Source: an uncultured Paraglaciecola sp.
GTDB taxonomy: Bacteria > Pseudomonadota > Gammaproteobacteria > Enterobacterales > Alteromonadaceae
Assembly (NCBI RefSeq): GCF_913020055.1
Contig: NZ_CAJWCF010000004.1
Coordinates: 1-64,000, forward strand
Direction of reading: 5' to 3'
DNA length: 64,000 nt
Below, one piece after another: positions 1 to 10,271 of the stretch (positions within the stretch are counted from its first letter, which is position 1; each line of letters begins with the position of its first letter). The notes beneath the pieces are model-generated. The model was not told the origin of the DNA. It made no database searches and saw only the letters and a program-made list of their open reading frames with translations. The translations under genes were made by a program, and so were the position numbers.

Positions 1-931
1 TAGCCACAGTTGCAGATGTCTCAACTACAGGTGCCGCTGGCCTAGACACCCAACCAGCAATCATAATCATGCCAATGGCACCGGTTATGAGTATTGATGG
101 GCGAGATATACCGATATGTTTTAGATTGAAATAGTGACGTATCCAAGCCGAGACTAATCCAATGGCCATCAACACTAACCAAGCATTTGGGTGTTGATAG
201 GTCATAGGGTAATGATTGCTGATCATAATAAACAACAAAGGTAGGGTTAGGTAGTTGTTGTGCACTGAACGTAGTTTTGCGCCCAATCCCCAGCTAGGAT
301 CAATCTCTGTTTTATTGGTAACTGCGTCAACCATTAACCTTTGAGCAGGCATGATTTTAAAGAAAACGTTACCGGCCATGATAGTCCCTACTAAAGCTCC
401 TACATGCATAAATGCGCCACGTCCACTAAACCAATGGGTCGCCAAATAACTGGCAGCTGCAATCAGTATTAAAAACATAATGCCAAACACACGTGGGTAC
501 TTGGCTAATGGGCTGCGACACGCTGCTTCATAAATAAATAATCCACCAAATATCAGTCCTAAACCTCTACTTATTGCTTGGGTAGGGGTTAAGTCCATTA
601 CAGAGCTGTCAATTAGGTAGATAGCTGCGCCATGGTAATAAACTAAACCAAGTAACAAAAAGCCACTGAGCCAAGTGGTGTAGGCTTCCCATTTGAACCA
701 GTGTAATTTCTCAGGTATCACTTCGGGGCCATATTCGTATTTTGATACTTCATAAAACCCGCCGCCATGTACGGCCCACAAATCGCCTTTGATGCCTTTT
801 TGTTTTTTCCAATCTGGCGGAGTACGTAAATTATTATCTAACCAGATAAAATAAAATGAAGCACCTATCCAAGCTACGCCAGCGATAACATGAAACCAGC
901 GAAGAAATAACGAAATCCAATCAAGCAACAT
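1..931 (-). CDS. puuD: Membrane urate oxidase PuuD (DUF989-like), 3' end outside window
   Basis: Open minus frame from ATG at 931: MLLDWISLFLRWFHVIAGVAWIGASFYFIWLDNNLRTPPDWKKQKGIKGDLWAVHGGGFYEV...; multi-TM; sits in a urate degradation operon. Absent from ORF track because truncated. Confidence 0.85.
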   Translation of the reverse strand, partial: MLLDWISLFLRWFHVIAGVAWIGASFYFIWLDNNLRTPPDWKKQKGIKGDLWAVHGGGFYEVSKYEYGPEVIPEKLHWFKWEAYTTWLSGFLLLGLVYYHGAAIYLIDSSVMDLTPTQAISRGLGLIFGGLFIYEAACRSPLAKYPRVFGIMFLILIAAASYLATHWFSGRGAFMHVGALVGTIMAGNVFFKIMPAQRLMVDAVTNKTEIDPSWGLGAKLRSVHNNYLTLPLLFIMISNHYPMTYQHPNAWLVLMAIGLVSAWIRHYFNLKHIGISRPSILITGAIGMIMIAGWVSRPAAPVVETSATVA

Positions 932-2292
932 TAAAGTGCTCCTTCTAGTGTTTGTGTGTGCCTATGGTAGACGGCTGTGCCAGCTACGTAAGTAGCGACT
1001 ATGGCTCGATCATCGGCCAACATACTTAATGCAAATATAAGATCTTCTGGGCTACGATGTTGTTTAAAACGAAGTGTACTTAGTTCATCAAACTCTGGGT
1101 CAAGGATAACAAAATCTGCATCTGTACCCGGATTAAGGTTACCGATTTCCTGTTCTAGACCTAATCCCAGTGCTGCACCTTGAGTCATTAAATATAAGCC
1201 ATGCATGGGATCCATTTGGTTGCCTTTAAGCTGACATATTTTATACGCTTCTCCCATAGTCCTAAGCATACTAAAACTAGTGCCTCCACCAACATCGGTT
1301 GCCAGCATAACAGGCACATTTTGCTGTTCGGCTTTGGCTAAATCGAATAGGCCACTACCTAAAAATAGATTTGATGTTGGGCAAAAAGCAATGCTTGCTT
1401 GGGTTTCTTGTAGGCGTTGCCATTCAGCTTGTTCTAAATGAATACCGTGACCCAACACTGCGCCTTTTCTAAGTAAACCAAAATGGTCATACACATCTAA
1501 ATAGTTTTTACGTTCTGGGAATAGTTCTTTTACCCAAGCGATTTCTTTGTGATTCTCAGATAAATGGGTTTGGATAAATACATCAGGATATTGCTGTGCT
1601 AATTCACCTAACAGGTGTAATTGTTCAGGGCTACTGGTAGGCGCAAAGCGCGGTGTAATAGCATATCTTAATCGGCCATTGTTATGCCACTTATCAATCA
1701 GTGCTGCGCTGTCTTGTTGCGCACTCTTAGGTGTGTCTTGTAACCAATCAGGGCAGTGTCTGTCCATGCACACTTTACCGGCGATCAACAACATGTTGTG
1801 AGTCGCAGCTTCACGGAAAAGGGCGTCGGCAGCTTGCTTGTGCACCGATGAATACACCATGCCTGTGGTAGTGCCATGACGATGTAATTGTTTAATAAAT
1901 ATCTTGGCTATGTGACTGGCGTATGCTGGATCGGCAAACTTACGTTCGACCGGAAAAGTATAGTCAGCTAACCAATCAAGTAACTGTTCACCAAAACTAG
2001 CAAGCATTTCGGTTTGCGGAAAGTGTAAATGACTGTCAATAAAGCCTGGTAACAGTAATTTTCCAGAGTAATCCTTAATATCTGATTCAGGATATTGATT
2101 TATATGGGTTTTATATTCACCAATAAACTCTATTTTTCCGTTACGCGTAACCAAAAGTCCATCTTCAAAATACTGATAGTCCTGTTTTGGACAAGCACTA
2201 TGTGTTGGGAAATGTAGTATTGAAGCTCTATAAGCTTGTGCTGTATTCAATCTGAAATTCTCATTAACTACCACGGTAACTACTAAAACCAA
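931..2292 (-). CDS. guaD: Guanine deaminase
   Basis: Amidohydrolase motifs GFIDSHLHFPQ, HGTTTG, QTHLSE, LGHGIHL, ATDVGGG; purine operon context. Start may be internal. Confidence 0.88.
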   Translation of the reverse strand: MVLVVTVVVNENFRLNTAQAYRASILHFPTHSACPKQDYQYFEDGLLVTRNGKIEFIGEYKTHINQYPESDIKDYSGKLLLPGFIDSHLHFPQTEMLASFGEQLLDWLADYTFPVERKFADPAYASHIAKIFIKQLHRHGTTTGMVYSSVHKQAADALFREAATHNMLLIAGKVCMDRHCPDWLQDTPKSAQQDSAALIDKWHNNGRLRYAITPRFAPTSSPEQLHLLGELAQQYPDVFIQTHLSENHKEIAWVKELFPERKNYLDVYDHFGLLRKGAVLGHGIHLEQAEWQRLQETQASIAFCPTSNLFLGSGLFDLAKAEQQNVPVMLATDVGGGTSFSMLRTMGEAYKICQLKGNQMDPMHGLYLMTQGAALGLGLEQEIGNLNPGTDADFVILDPEFDELSTLRFKQHRSPEDLIFALSMLADDRAIVATYVAGTAVYHRHTQTLEGAL

Positions 2293-2590
2293 AGGGCGAT
2301 ATCAATAAAGGAACATGATAATGCCCGCCGTTTTTAGTCAGTTCAAAGTTCACATCAACAAAGGGATAAAATGCGTCTTTATGATGTGTCAGTAGGTAGT
2401 CCTTTGTATAAAAACGTAAGCAATATTTACCCGCGCTAAACTCAAAATCCGCCCAATCCTTACATCGACCGTCTTCATCCGTTTGTGCTTCGATCACTTG
2501 CCCGTCATTAGTGGTTAACACTAGTTTCATATTGCCTGCTGGTTTTCCAAGCGTGGTGTCTAGTACGTGACTGGAAAGACTGATGCTCAT
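2264..2590 (-). CDS. hiuH: 5-hydroxyisourate hydrolase (transthyretin-like)
   Basis: SSHVLDTTLGKPAGNM start and C-terminal YRGS signature. Confidence 0.92.
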   Translation of the reverse strand: MSISLSSHVLDTTLGKPAGNMKLVLTTNDGQVIEAQTDEDGRCKDWADFEFSAGKYCLRFYTKDYLLTHHKDAFYPFVDVNFELTKNGGHYHVPLLISPFGFSSYRGS

Positions 2591-3126
2591 GATGTTTGTA
2601 TTCCTTTTTCTAGGCCTTTTTCGAGCCTTAGTAGGGTGATTTTAATTTGTTCTGCTGCGGCCAATTCAATTTCGCGAGCAGTACTATTATTTATCCGCTG
2701 CATAAGGGCATCAAGCATAGTCTCCGCGCTGAGTCCCGTGGCACAAATAATAAAAATAAAGCCATGCTTGGCTAGATACTCATGATTAGCGTCTGCTAGA
2801 GCTTGCAATGTATGTTCACTCGCTTGAGCTGCTCCCTGTTGTTCATTACTGGCGATGTTTTTAGTGGCAGCATACTTAGCCCGTAAACTATTCACGTCAC
2901 CAATCATTGGATGGGCTTCAAAAGCGATTAAAAAGTCTTGTTCATGGCATTGTTGCCAAATGTCTTGTGCGGCCTGACTAATGTTGTCTATATCAGTAAA
3001 AGGACGAGTTTTGGCCATACCTTCAAACCACTTAGGGGCAGCACAGCATTGACTGAGCCACAGCTGGGCTTCTGATTGGCTTAAGTTATTGATACTTTCT
3101 AACGACGCCACTGTTTGTTGATTCAT
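2587..3126 (-). CDS. uraD: OHCU decarboxylase
   Basis: FEAHPMIGDVNSLR, EHEYLAKHGFIFIICATG-like motif, operon position. Confidence 0.9.
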   Translation of the reverse strand: MNQQTVASLESINNLSQSEAQLWLSQCCAAPKWFEGMAKTRPFTDIDNISQAAQDIWQQCHEQDFLIAFEAHPMIGDVNSLRAKYAATKNIASNEQQGAAQASEHTLQALADANHEYLAKHGFIFIICATGLSAETMLDALMQRINNSTAREIELAAAEQIKITLLRLEKGLEKGIQTS

Positions 3127-4001
3127 GCTTGTGGTTCACCTTGTTTAACAAGTGATTGAATAAGTTGTTTGTTATCACGCCATGCTTGTTTTTTTTGCGC
3201 TTGTGTTTCATTTTCTGGTTCGAGTAACTGAATGAGTTGTGCTGCCATAGAAACAGCCACTTCAATAGGGCGTTTGCCAGGTATAGTTAATAATCCAACT
3301 GGGCTGACTAAACGCTGAATAACTTCAAGTTGATAGTTTTTGTGTTCTAATCGTGTTCTAAAGCGTCTGGCTTTAGTATCAGAGCCAATCATGCCAACAA
3401 AGTCCAACTCTAACCGCTTAAGCGATGTTTCGACTAGTGCAAAGTCCAGTTGATGATTATGGGTCATGATCATCACCCAAGAACCTGTAGGTAATGTGGC
3501 AATTGTTTCGTCTGGTTGTTCACTGAATACCAATTTCACGTTACTTGGCAGTGCTTGCTGGGCAATTTCATCAAGCATGGTTTGACGGTTATCTATCCAG
3601 CTAATTTGCAAAGGTAGTTGCGCTAAAATAGGCACTAATGCTTGTGATACGTGGCCAGCACCATAAATAGCGATATGCTGACTGTGCCCTGTAAACACTT
3701 CAAATAATACGTTGGTAGCACCCCCACAACACTGACCTAATTTACTGGAAAGAGGATAGTGTTCTACTTTTTGGGTTGTAACGTTATCTAGCAGAAAATT
3801 ACGGGCTTGTTTTATTACTTCAAATTCCAAATGCCCACCGCCTATAGTGTCAAACGCGCTGTCATCACATACCAGCATTTTGCTACCAGCATTTCTTGGT
3901 GTAGAGCCAGCAGTAGCGAGTAATGTGACTAACACATAACTTTTACCTTGTTGTTGGCATTGGTGCAGAGCGTCAAACCAGGTTTTCGTTGGTAAACTCA
4001 T
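3123..4001 (-). CDS. xdhC: Xanthine dehydrogenase accessory protein XdhC
   Basis: TLLATAGSTPRNAGSKMLV, IGGGHLEFE, LGQCCGG, YGAGHV motifs; follows xdhB. Confidence 0.9.
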   Translation of the reverse strand: MSLPTKTWFDALHQCQQQGKSYVLVTLLATAGSTPRNAGSKMLVCDDSAFDTIGGGHLEFEVIKQARNFLLDNVTTQKVEHYPLSSKLGQCCGGATNVLFEVFTGHSQHIAIYGAGHVSQALVPILAQLPLQISWIDNRQTMLDEIAQQALPSNVKLVFSEQPDETIATLPTGSWVMIMTHNHQLDFALVETSLKRLELDFVGMIGSDTKARRFRTRLEHKNYQLEVIQRLVSPVGLLTIPGKRPIEVAVSMAAQLIQLLEPENETQAQKKQAWRDNKQLIQSLVKQGEPQA

Positions 4002-6340
4002 ACTTGCCCCTCAAGCCATATTTGGGCTTGCTCAACAGCGTTATAGACTTTTTCTGGCGTAGCGGGTGGGTGTAACAAAGGATCAATTTGATAATCGGTG
4101 ATACTGGATATCGCATCTTTTAACGCGCACCAAACTGAATTAGCTAACATGAAGGGGGGTTCGCCCACCGCTTTTGAATGATAGATACTGTTTTCGTCGT
4201 TGGCTCTGGGATACAAATCGACATTAAAAATTTCAGGGGTATCACCAATCGCAGGAATTTTATAGGTAGCGGGGTTATTACTAATAAGTTTACCGCTTTC
4301 ATCCCAGAGCAGTTCTTCGCTGGTTAACCATCCCATGCCTTGAATAAAACCACCTTCAATTTGTCCAATATCTATGGCCGGATTGAGGCTTTTTCCCACG
4401 TCATGCAGTATATCAACCCGATTAACTTTGTATTCACCAGTTAATGTATCAATCGAAACCTCTGAACAGCTAGCGCCATAAGCAAAATAGAAAAATGGTC
4501 TGCCATTACCTGTAGCTCGGTCGTAGTGGATTTTTGGGGTTTTATAAAAACCAGATGCCGAAAGGGATACTCGGCCGATATAGGCTTGTTGAATTAAATC
4601 TGCGAAGGTAATTCGATGTTCGTTTAACAATACATGCTGCTCACTAAATCTAACATCTAATGAATTACCATTAACCTGTTCAGCATAAAATTCAGCTAAG
4701 CGTTGTTTGATAATCAAACAGGCATTTTGTGCTGCCTTACCGTTTAGATCTGTACCACTTGAAGCTGCTGTGGGTGAGGTGTTGGGTACTTTATCAGTTC
4801 GAGTCGAAGTGATTTCGACATGAGATAAAGGCACGCCAAATTCATTCGCGACTATTTGGCCAATTTTAGTATGTAAACCTTGGCCCATTTCGGTACCACC
4901 ATGGCTGATTTGCATACTGCCGTCGGTGTAGACGTGTAATAACGCACCAGCCTGATTCAAATGTTTAGCGGTGAAGGATATACCAAATTTAACCGGTGTT
5001 AAGGCTAACCCTTTTTTGATAATAGGGCTGTTTTTGTTGAACTCGGTTAATTGTTTACGGCGTAATTGATACTCGCTAGATACTTCTAACTTATCAATCA
5101 GGTCAGCTAATAAATTATGCTCTACCTGCATACCATATTGAGTGGTGTTTCTACTGTCTTTGCCATATAAATTAAGCTTACGAATTGTTAGAGGATCTTT
5201 ACCTAATTTTCGCGCAATGGCATCCATCATAGCCTCGGCTACAATCATGCCTTGAGGTCCACCAAAACCACGGTAAGCAGTATGTGATACTTGATTGGTG
5301 CGACACCTATGGCCCTCTAGATAACAATCCGCGAGGTAATAACCATTATCTGCGTGAAACATCGCTCGGTCGACTATGGCATCAGACAAATCCGGTGAGT
5401 GCCCACAATTACCGTTGATCTCAACATGTGTTGCTTGGATCAAGCCAAATTTATCGGTTGCTACCTTAAATCGGTTTTCAAAAGGATGACGTTTTCCGGT
5501 TGCCATCATATCCAACATACGCGGTAATCGAAGTTTTACAGCTACTTTGTTACGGCTAGCAAATACTGCTGCTAAACAGGCCCATTGCGCCGCTTGTGTT
5601 TCTTTTCCTCCAAACCCGCCGCCCATACGGCGCATATCAACCACTACTTTATGCAGTTTAATATCTAACACTTCAGCAATCAGCTTTTGCACTTCACTAG
5701 GATGTTGGCTAGAAGTGTACACCAACATGCGATCTTCTTCTTCGGGAATGGCCATAGACACTTGGCCTTCAAGATACATATGTTCTTGACCGCCAATGAT
5801 CATTTCGCCTTGAATTTTTACCGGGCTTTGGTGATAACTTTTATCAAAATCACCACGACGCATAAAGTGTGGCGGACGCACAAAGTTTTCTTGCTGTTTG
5901 GCTTGATTAACTGTCAAACATGCATCGGTCGCTACAATCACTATTTTGGCTTTTAGTGTTGCTTGGCGCGCCAAGTTTACGCTGGTCGCCAAAACTGCAA
6001 ATATAGGTTGGCTATGGTACAAAATTTTTGTACTAGCTAATAAAGGATCGCCGGGGAATACTGGGCCTATATCTTTATGACCGGGTATATCGTCAACAGT
6101 AATAACGTCTATCACTCCGGCACTGGCTTTTACCAATGACAAGTCGATAGATTCGATTTTTCCACTGGCAACAGTACTAACGCCTACCGCAACATGATGG
6201 ATGTTGGCTGCCTCGGGCATATCATCTACGTAACGTGCAAGGCCACTTACCTGTCGCTGTGCACTTTCATGTTTGTGTGACTTACCAGCAGCACCTTGGG
6301 GCGCGGAGTCAAAACCTGGTTGATTAATCAGTTTACGCAT
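3998..6340 (-). CDS. xdhB: Xanthine dehydrogenase molybdopterin-binding subunit
   Basis: RMGGGFGGKETQA, AYRGFGGPQGM, GGTEMGQGLHTK, SPTAASSGTDLNG, KAVGEPPFMLA motifs. Confidence 0.94.
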   Translation of the reverse strand: MRKLINQPGFDSAPQGAAGKSHKHESAQRQVSGLARYVDDMPEAANIHHVAVGVSTVASGKIESIDLSLVKASAGVIDVITVDDIPGHKDIGPVFPGDPLLASTKILYHSQPIFAVLATSVNLARQATLKAKIVIVATDACLTVNQAKQQENFVRPPHFMRRGDFDKSYHQSPVKIQGEMIIGGQEHMYLEGQVSMAIPEEEDRMLVYTSSQHPSEVQKLIAEVLDIKLHKVVVDMRRMGGGFGGKETQAAQWACLAAVFASRNKVAVKLRLPRMLDMMATGKRHPFENRFKVATDKFGLIQATHVEINGNCGHSPDLSDAIVDRAMFHADNGYYLADCYLEGHRCRTNQVSHTAYRGFGGPQGMIVAEAMMDAIARKLGKDPLTIRKLNLYGKDSRNTTQYGMQVEHNLLADLIDKLEVSSEYQLRRKQLTEFNKNSPIIKKGLALTPVKFGISFTAKHLNQAGALLHVYTDGSMQISHGGTEMGQGLHTKIGQIVANEFGVPLSHVEITSTRTDKVPNTSPTAASSGTDLNGKAAQNACLIIKQRLAEFYAEQVNGNSLDVRFSEQHVLLNEHRITFADLIQQAYIGRVSLSASGFYKTPKIHYDRATGNGRPFFYFAYGASCSEVSIDTLTGEYKVNRVDILHDVGKSLNPAIDIGQIEGGFIQGMGWLTSEELLWDESGKLISNNPATYKIPAIGDTPEIFNVDLYPRANDENSIYHSKAVGEPPFMLANSVWCALKDAISSITDYQIDPLLHPPATPEKVYNAVEQAQIWLEGQV

Positions 6341-7823
6341 GAGGCGCCTCCTCAGATATTGAGGGGATGTGTACTACTCGGGTTTCGATATTTTGTGTGC
6401 TGTGATTTGTTTCTAACCAAAAACGTTTCCACAAATTAGCCAGCATTGAGATCCGATAGGTTTTACTGGCACGCACATCATCTAAAGGAGAGAAAGCCTG
6501 TTTGAGTATTTCGTTACCCAACTCAAAGGTTTCCTTATTTGACCATGTTTTTCCTATGAGTTGAGTGTTTAGCGCAGGCACAGTCGCTGGAATAGCAGCC
6601 ACTCCACCAAATCCACTGTTAATCCTTTGGACTTTGCCCTCAATGATTTGAGCATTAAACACTGCACATACCGCTGAAATATCGTCCTCATAACGTTTAG
6701 ATATTTTATAGGCGCGAACAACATTGGTTGGACTCGTGTAGGGAATGAAAATGGACTCTATCCATTCAGACTTTTGTAATGCTGTCTTGCGGTAGTCTAA
6801 GAAGAATTTATTTGCTGCTATTGTTCTTTTTTGTTGGCCATCATCCACATTGATCATTGCGTTAAGTGCCAGCATCGCCGGGGGCATATCACCAATCGGC
6901 GATGCGTTGGCAACATTTCCACCAAGGCTCGCTTGATTACGAATAGGCGTGGCGGCAAAACGCCATAACAGTTCGGATAGTTGTGGGAAATGTTTTAGTA
7001 AGCTTGATTCAATTTTACCCAGGGGTAGGGCAGCACCAATCAATAACCCTTGCTGTTGTTCAACAAGTTCGTTTAATTCTGGTACTTCACCTAAAGCAAT
7101 AAGCTTGTCAAAGCTGTTTAATTGCTGGGTGACTTGCAACGCTAAGTCTGTACTACCTGCAAATACATTTGCTTCAGGGAATTTAGTTTTGGCAGCAGCT
7201 AGTTCTAGTCTTGATGTAGGCACCAGTAAATTATCAGTGCTGACATTATGAGTGTTTATGTCATTTAATTGTTTAACTGTCTGAATTTCTGTTTGTTTAA
7301 ACTTATCAGGTGATTTGTTTTGGCAGGCGCTTAACGTGGCGTCGATAATAGGGCGATAACCTGTGCAGCGGCATAAATTGCCTGAAAGTGCTTGAATTAC
7401 GGCTTCTCTGTTTGGTTGTTGTGTTTTTTGGTACAAAGCAAACATCGACATTATAAAACCAGGCGTACAAAACCCACACTGAGAACCATGATGCTCAACT
7501 AAACTTTGCTGTACTGGATGTAAATCTTTTCCATCAGGTAAGTGTTCAACGGTAATTAATTGTTTGCCATGTAGAGCAGATAAAAATGTCACACAACTAT
7601 TAATGGCCCGATATTCAAGACTACTACTTGTTTGTTCACTACTATTTATCACTTCAGCTAAGACTACTGTACAGGCCCCACAATCTCCTGAAGCACAGCC
7701 TTCTTTAGTGCCTGTTAGGGTTTGTTGTTCGCGCAAATATTCAAGCAAAGTTAAGTCAGCTCGGGCTTTATCTATGGTAGTTATTTCGTTGTTGAGCAAA
7801 AAGCTGATCATATTGCGCTCCAA
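6333..7823 (-). CDS. xdhA: Xanthine dehydrogenase small subunit (2Fe-2S and FAD)
   Basis: GTKEGCASGDCGACTVVL, QCGFCTPGFIMSM, GNLCRCTGYRPI, FAGSTDLALQVTQ. Likely start Met at 7811. Confidence 0.93.
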   Translation of the reverse strand: MERNMISFLLNNEITTIDKARADLTLLEYLREQQTLTGTKEGCASGDCGACTVVLAEVINSSEQTSSSLEYRAINSCVTFLSALHGKQLITVEHLPDGKDLHPVQQSLVEHHGSQCGFCTPGFIMSMFALYQKTQQPNREAVIQALSGNLCRCTGYRPIIDATLSACQNKSPDKFKQTEIQTVKQLNDINTHNVSTDNLLVPTSRLELAAAKTKFPEANVFAGSTDLALQVTQQLNSFDKLIALGEVPELNELVEQQQGLLIGAALPLGKIESSLLKHFPQLSELLWRFAATPIRNQASLGGNVANASPIGDMPPAMLALNAMINVDDGQQKRTIAANKFFLDYRKTALQKSEWIESIFIPYTSPTNVVRAYKISKRYEDDISAVCAVFNAQIIEGKVQRINSGFGGVAAIPATVPALNTQLIGKTWSNKETFELGNEILKQAFSPLDDVRASKTYRISMLANLWKRFWLETNHSTQNIETRVVHIPSISEEAPHA

Positions 7824-7878
7824 AATTAGGGTTTAGAATTGATATTATCCAGACTAGTGTAGTGAAATACAACAAAAA

Positions 7879-7894
7879 CCAGACTAAATGGTCA
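7879..7894. promoter_or_regulatory. Candidate RutR-like operator upstream of xdhA
   Basis: CCAGACTAAATGGTCA (rc TGACCATTTAGTCTGG); near-palindrome TGACCAnnTGGTCA; extra CCAGACTA half-site at 7849-7856. Confidence 0.5.
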
Positions 7895-8169
7895 GGTTTG
7901 GTTTATGATTAAGAAAAAGGTCTTATTGAGTGTGTTAATTATTTATAGATGTTTCTAAAGATAATTGTGATTTTGCGACAATTGTAGTTTGGCCAAATAA
8001 ATTGTGTAAATTTGCATAGAACTCCAAAATGAACATCTACTATTTGAATCCTTATAAGTAATTTTTTGGTTACAAATTTATGCTTCTAGCAATCGAATAG
8101 ATTGGGTGATATTTTTAAATTAATAATTAGAGCCTTGTAGGTTTTACACCAAGGGAAATAAAATAATAA

Positions 8170-8814
8170 ATGTGTGCAAGTATTAATTACAAAGAAATCA
8201 GTATTGGTGAACTTAACCGCAATAAAATACTAGATGCGGCGGAAAAGGAGTTTGCCTTGCATGGGTTTAAAGGAGCGCGAGTACAACAAATAGCTGATCG
8301 TGCTGAATTGCCGAAAACCAACGTGCTTTATTATTTTAAATCTAAAGAATCTCTCTATCTGGCATCATTAGAAGATATATTGCGACTATGGAATAGTCGG
8401 TTTGACGAGGCAACAGTGAATGATGACCCCGCTGAAGTTCTGGCTCATTATATCGCTGATAAGATGGAGATATCTCGTCTGCGCCCAGATGCCTCTAAGA
8501 TGTTTGCACTAGAAATCATCAATGGTGCACCTAATTTAAACGCGTTTTTTAAAGATCAACATGCGTCGTGGATGGCGGGACGAGTAGACGTTATTAAACA
8601 ATGGATAGATCAAGGCAAGTTAGTGGCAACCGATCCCCACTATTTGTTATTTAATATTTGGGCAACTTCACAACATTATGCTGACTTTTCGGTACAAATT
8701 AATGAACTTAGAGGTAATCCTATGACTCAAATTGATTTTGCTGAAGCGACCAGTAATTTGATCAAGTTAATATTAACTGGTTGTGGATTGTCTGTTCCAA
8801 CAGAATTTCAATAA
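8170..8814 (+). CDS. TetR family regulator, RutR-like
   Basis: KILDAAEKEFALHGFKGARVQQIADRAELPKTNVLYYFKSKESLY HTH; divergent from xdh operon, upstream of puuE. Confidence 0.85.
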   Translation: MCASINYKEISIGELNRNKILDAAEKEFALHGFKGARVQQIADRAELPKTNVLYYFKSKESLYLASLEDILRLWNSRFDEATVNDDPAEVLAHYIADKMEISRLRPDASKMFALEIINGAPNLNAFFKDQHASWMAGRVDVIKQWIDQGKLVATDPHYLLFNIWATSQHYADFSVQINELRGNPMTQIDFAEATSNLIKLILTGCGLSVPTEFQ

Positions 8815-8822
8815 GGTGATCG

Positions 8823-9725
8823 ATGAAACATGCATACCCTAGGGATTTAATAGGTTACGGACAAAATCCTCCTCATCCAAAATGGCCAAATAAAGCCAGA
8901 ATTGCAGTGCAATTTGTACTTAATTACGAAGAAGGCGGTGAAAACTGTGTGTTGCACGGTGATGAACAATCAGAAACCTTTTTATCTGAGATCATAGGTG
9001 CGCAAGCTTTTCCAGACAGACATTTAAGTATGGAGTCTATGTATGAATATGGCAGCCGTGCTGGTTTTTGGCGACTGTATAATTTATTTGTTCGTTATAA
9101 TTTACCGATTACCGTATTTGGAGTGACGATGGCACTGCAACGTAATCCAGAAGCAGTTGCCGCGATGCAAGAAGCAAATTGGGAAATTGCCAGTCATTGT
9201 ATGCGCTGGATCAGTTTTCAAGATATGCCTGAAGCCCAAGAAAAGAAGATGATTAATGCTGCTATTCAGTTACATCAAGCGATCACAGGCAGTAAACCGA
9301 AAGGTTGGTATACAGGTAGAACAAGTCCTAACACACTGAAATTGATAGCTGACCGAAGTGATATTTTATACTGCGCCGACTCTTATGCAGACGACTTACC
9401 TTATTACGATAAACACTACTCTGAACCTCTATTAATGGTGCCTTATACCCTAGACACCAACGATATGCGTTTTGCTACCCCACAAGGTTTTAACAGTGGT
9501 GAGCAATTTTATCAGTATTTAAAAGATGCATTTGATGTTTTGTATGCCGAAGGTGAAGTCGCCCCAAAAATGTTATCTATTGGTTTGCATTGCCGTATTA
9601 TTGGTCGTCCAGCGCGGATGACAGCACTACAAAAATTTATAGAATATGTACAAAGTCATGATCAGGTTTGGTGCTGTACTAGAGAGCAGATAGCGTTGCA
9701 TTGGAAACAGAAGTTTCCAAACTAA
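8823..9725 (+). CDS. puuE: Allantoinase PuuE (polysaccharide-deacetylase fold)
   Basis: YPRDLIGYGQNPPHPKWPNKARIAVQFVLNYEEGGE, MESMYEYGSRAGFWR, GWYTGRTSPNT. Confidence 0.9.
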   Translation: MKHAYPRDLIGYGQNPPHPKWPNKARIAVQFVLNYEEGGENCVLHGDEQSETFLSEIIGAQAFPDRHLSMESMYEYGSRAGFWRLYNLFVRYNLPITVFGVTMALQRNPEAVAAMQEANWEIASHCMRWISFQDMPEAQEKKMINAAIQLHQAITGSKPKGWYTGRTSPNTLKLIADRSDILYCADSYADDLPYYDKHYSEPLLMVPYTLDTNDMRFATPQGFNSGEQFYQYLKDAFDVLYAEGEVAPKMLSIGLHCRIIGRPARMTALQKFIEYVQSHDQVWCCTREQIALHWKQKFPN

Positions 9726-9776
9726 GACAACATTTGCAGCGTACCTTTGATAAACCTTAGCTAGTAAGGAATATAC

Positions 9777-10217
9777 ATGTATTTTGAAGATTTTCAGCCG
9801 GGTCAAACATCTCAGTTTGGCGCTTATCAAGTTACTGAAGAAGAAATAATAGAGTTTGCCAGTAAGTACGATCCTCAGTTTTTTCATTTAGACCAAGAGG
9901 CGGCGAAAGAATCGCTATTTGGGGGACTGTGTGCGAGTGGCTGGCATACTGCAGCTATGTTTATGCGTATGTTGATTGATAGTCTTCCGGAAGACCATGG
10001 CTCACTTGGATCGCCGGGTATCAATAACCTCAAATGGTTAAAACCTGTGTATCCAGGGTATATTTTAAGCGTAAAAAGTTGTGTGAAATCTAGTAGATTG
10101 TCTGAAAGTAAACCAGGTGTCGGTTTAATTTGTGTCAATTATGAGATTGTTAATCAACATGATGTGGCTGTGATGGCGTTAGAATCCAATGCATTTTTTA
10201 AATGCCGAAATAGTTAA
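9777..10217 (+). CDS. MaoC-like hotdog dehydratase
   Basis: YFEDFQPGQT...EIIEFASKYDPQFFHLD...FGGLCASGWHTAAMFMR. Confidence 0.85.
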   Translation: MYFEDFQPGQTSQFGAYQVTEEEIIEFASKYDPQFFHLDQEAAKESLFGGLCASGWHTAAMFMRMLIDSLPEDHGSLGSPGINNLKWLKPVYPGYILSVKSCVKSSRLSESKPGVGLICVNYEIVNQHDVAVMALESNAFFKCRNS

Positions 10218-10228
10218 GTTTTACCATT

Positions 10229-10259
10229 CTTTGCAACAGCTAACCCAGTTGTTGCAAAG
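10229..10259. terminator. Convergent-gene hairpin
   Basis: CTTTGCAAC...GTTGCAAAG inverted repeat between convergent CDSs; weak U tract. Confidence 0.45.
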
Positions 10260-10271
10260 CTCAGTTTTGCT

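Noticed and set aside
7989-7998. TTTGGCCAAA palindrome in the xdhA/tetR intergenic region
   Set aside because: Perfect but only 10 bp and not repeated elsewhere; insufficient to call an operator.
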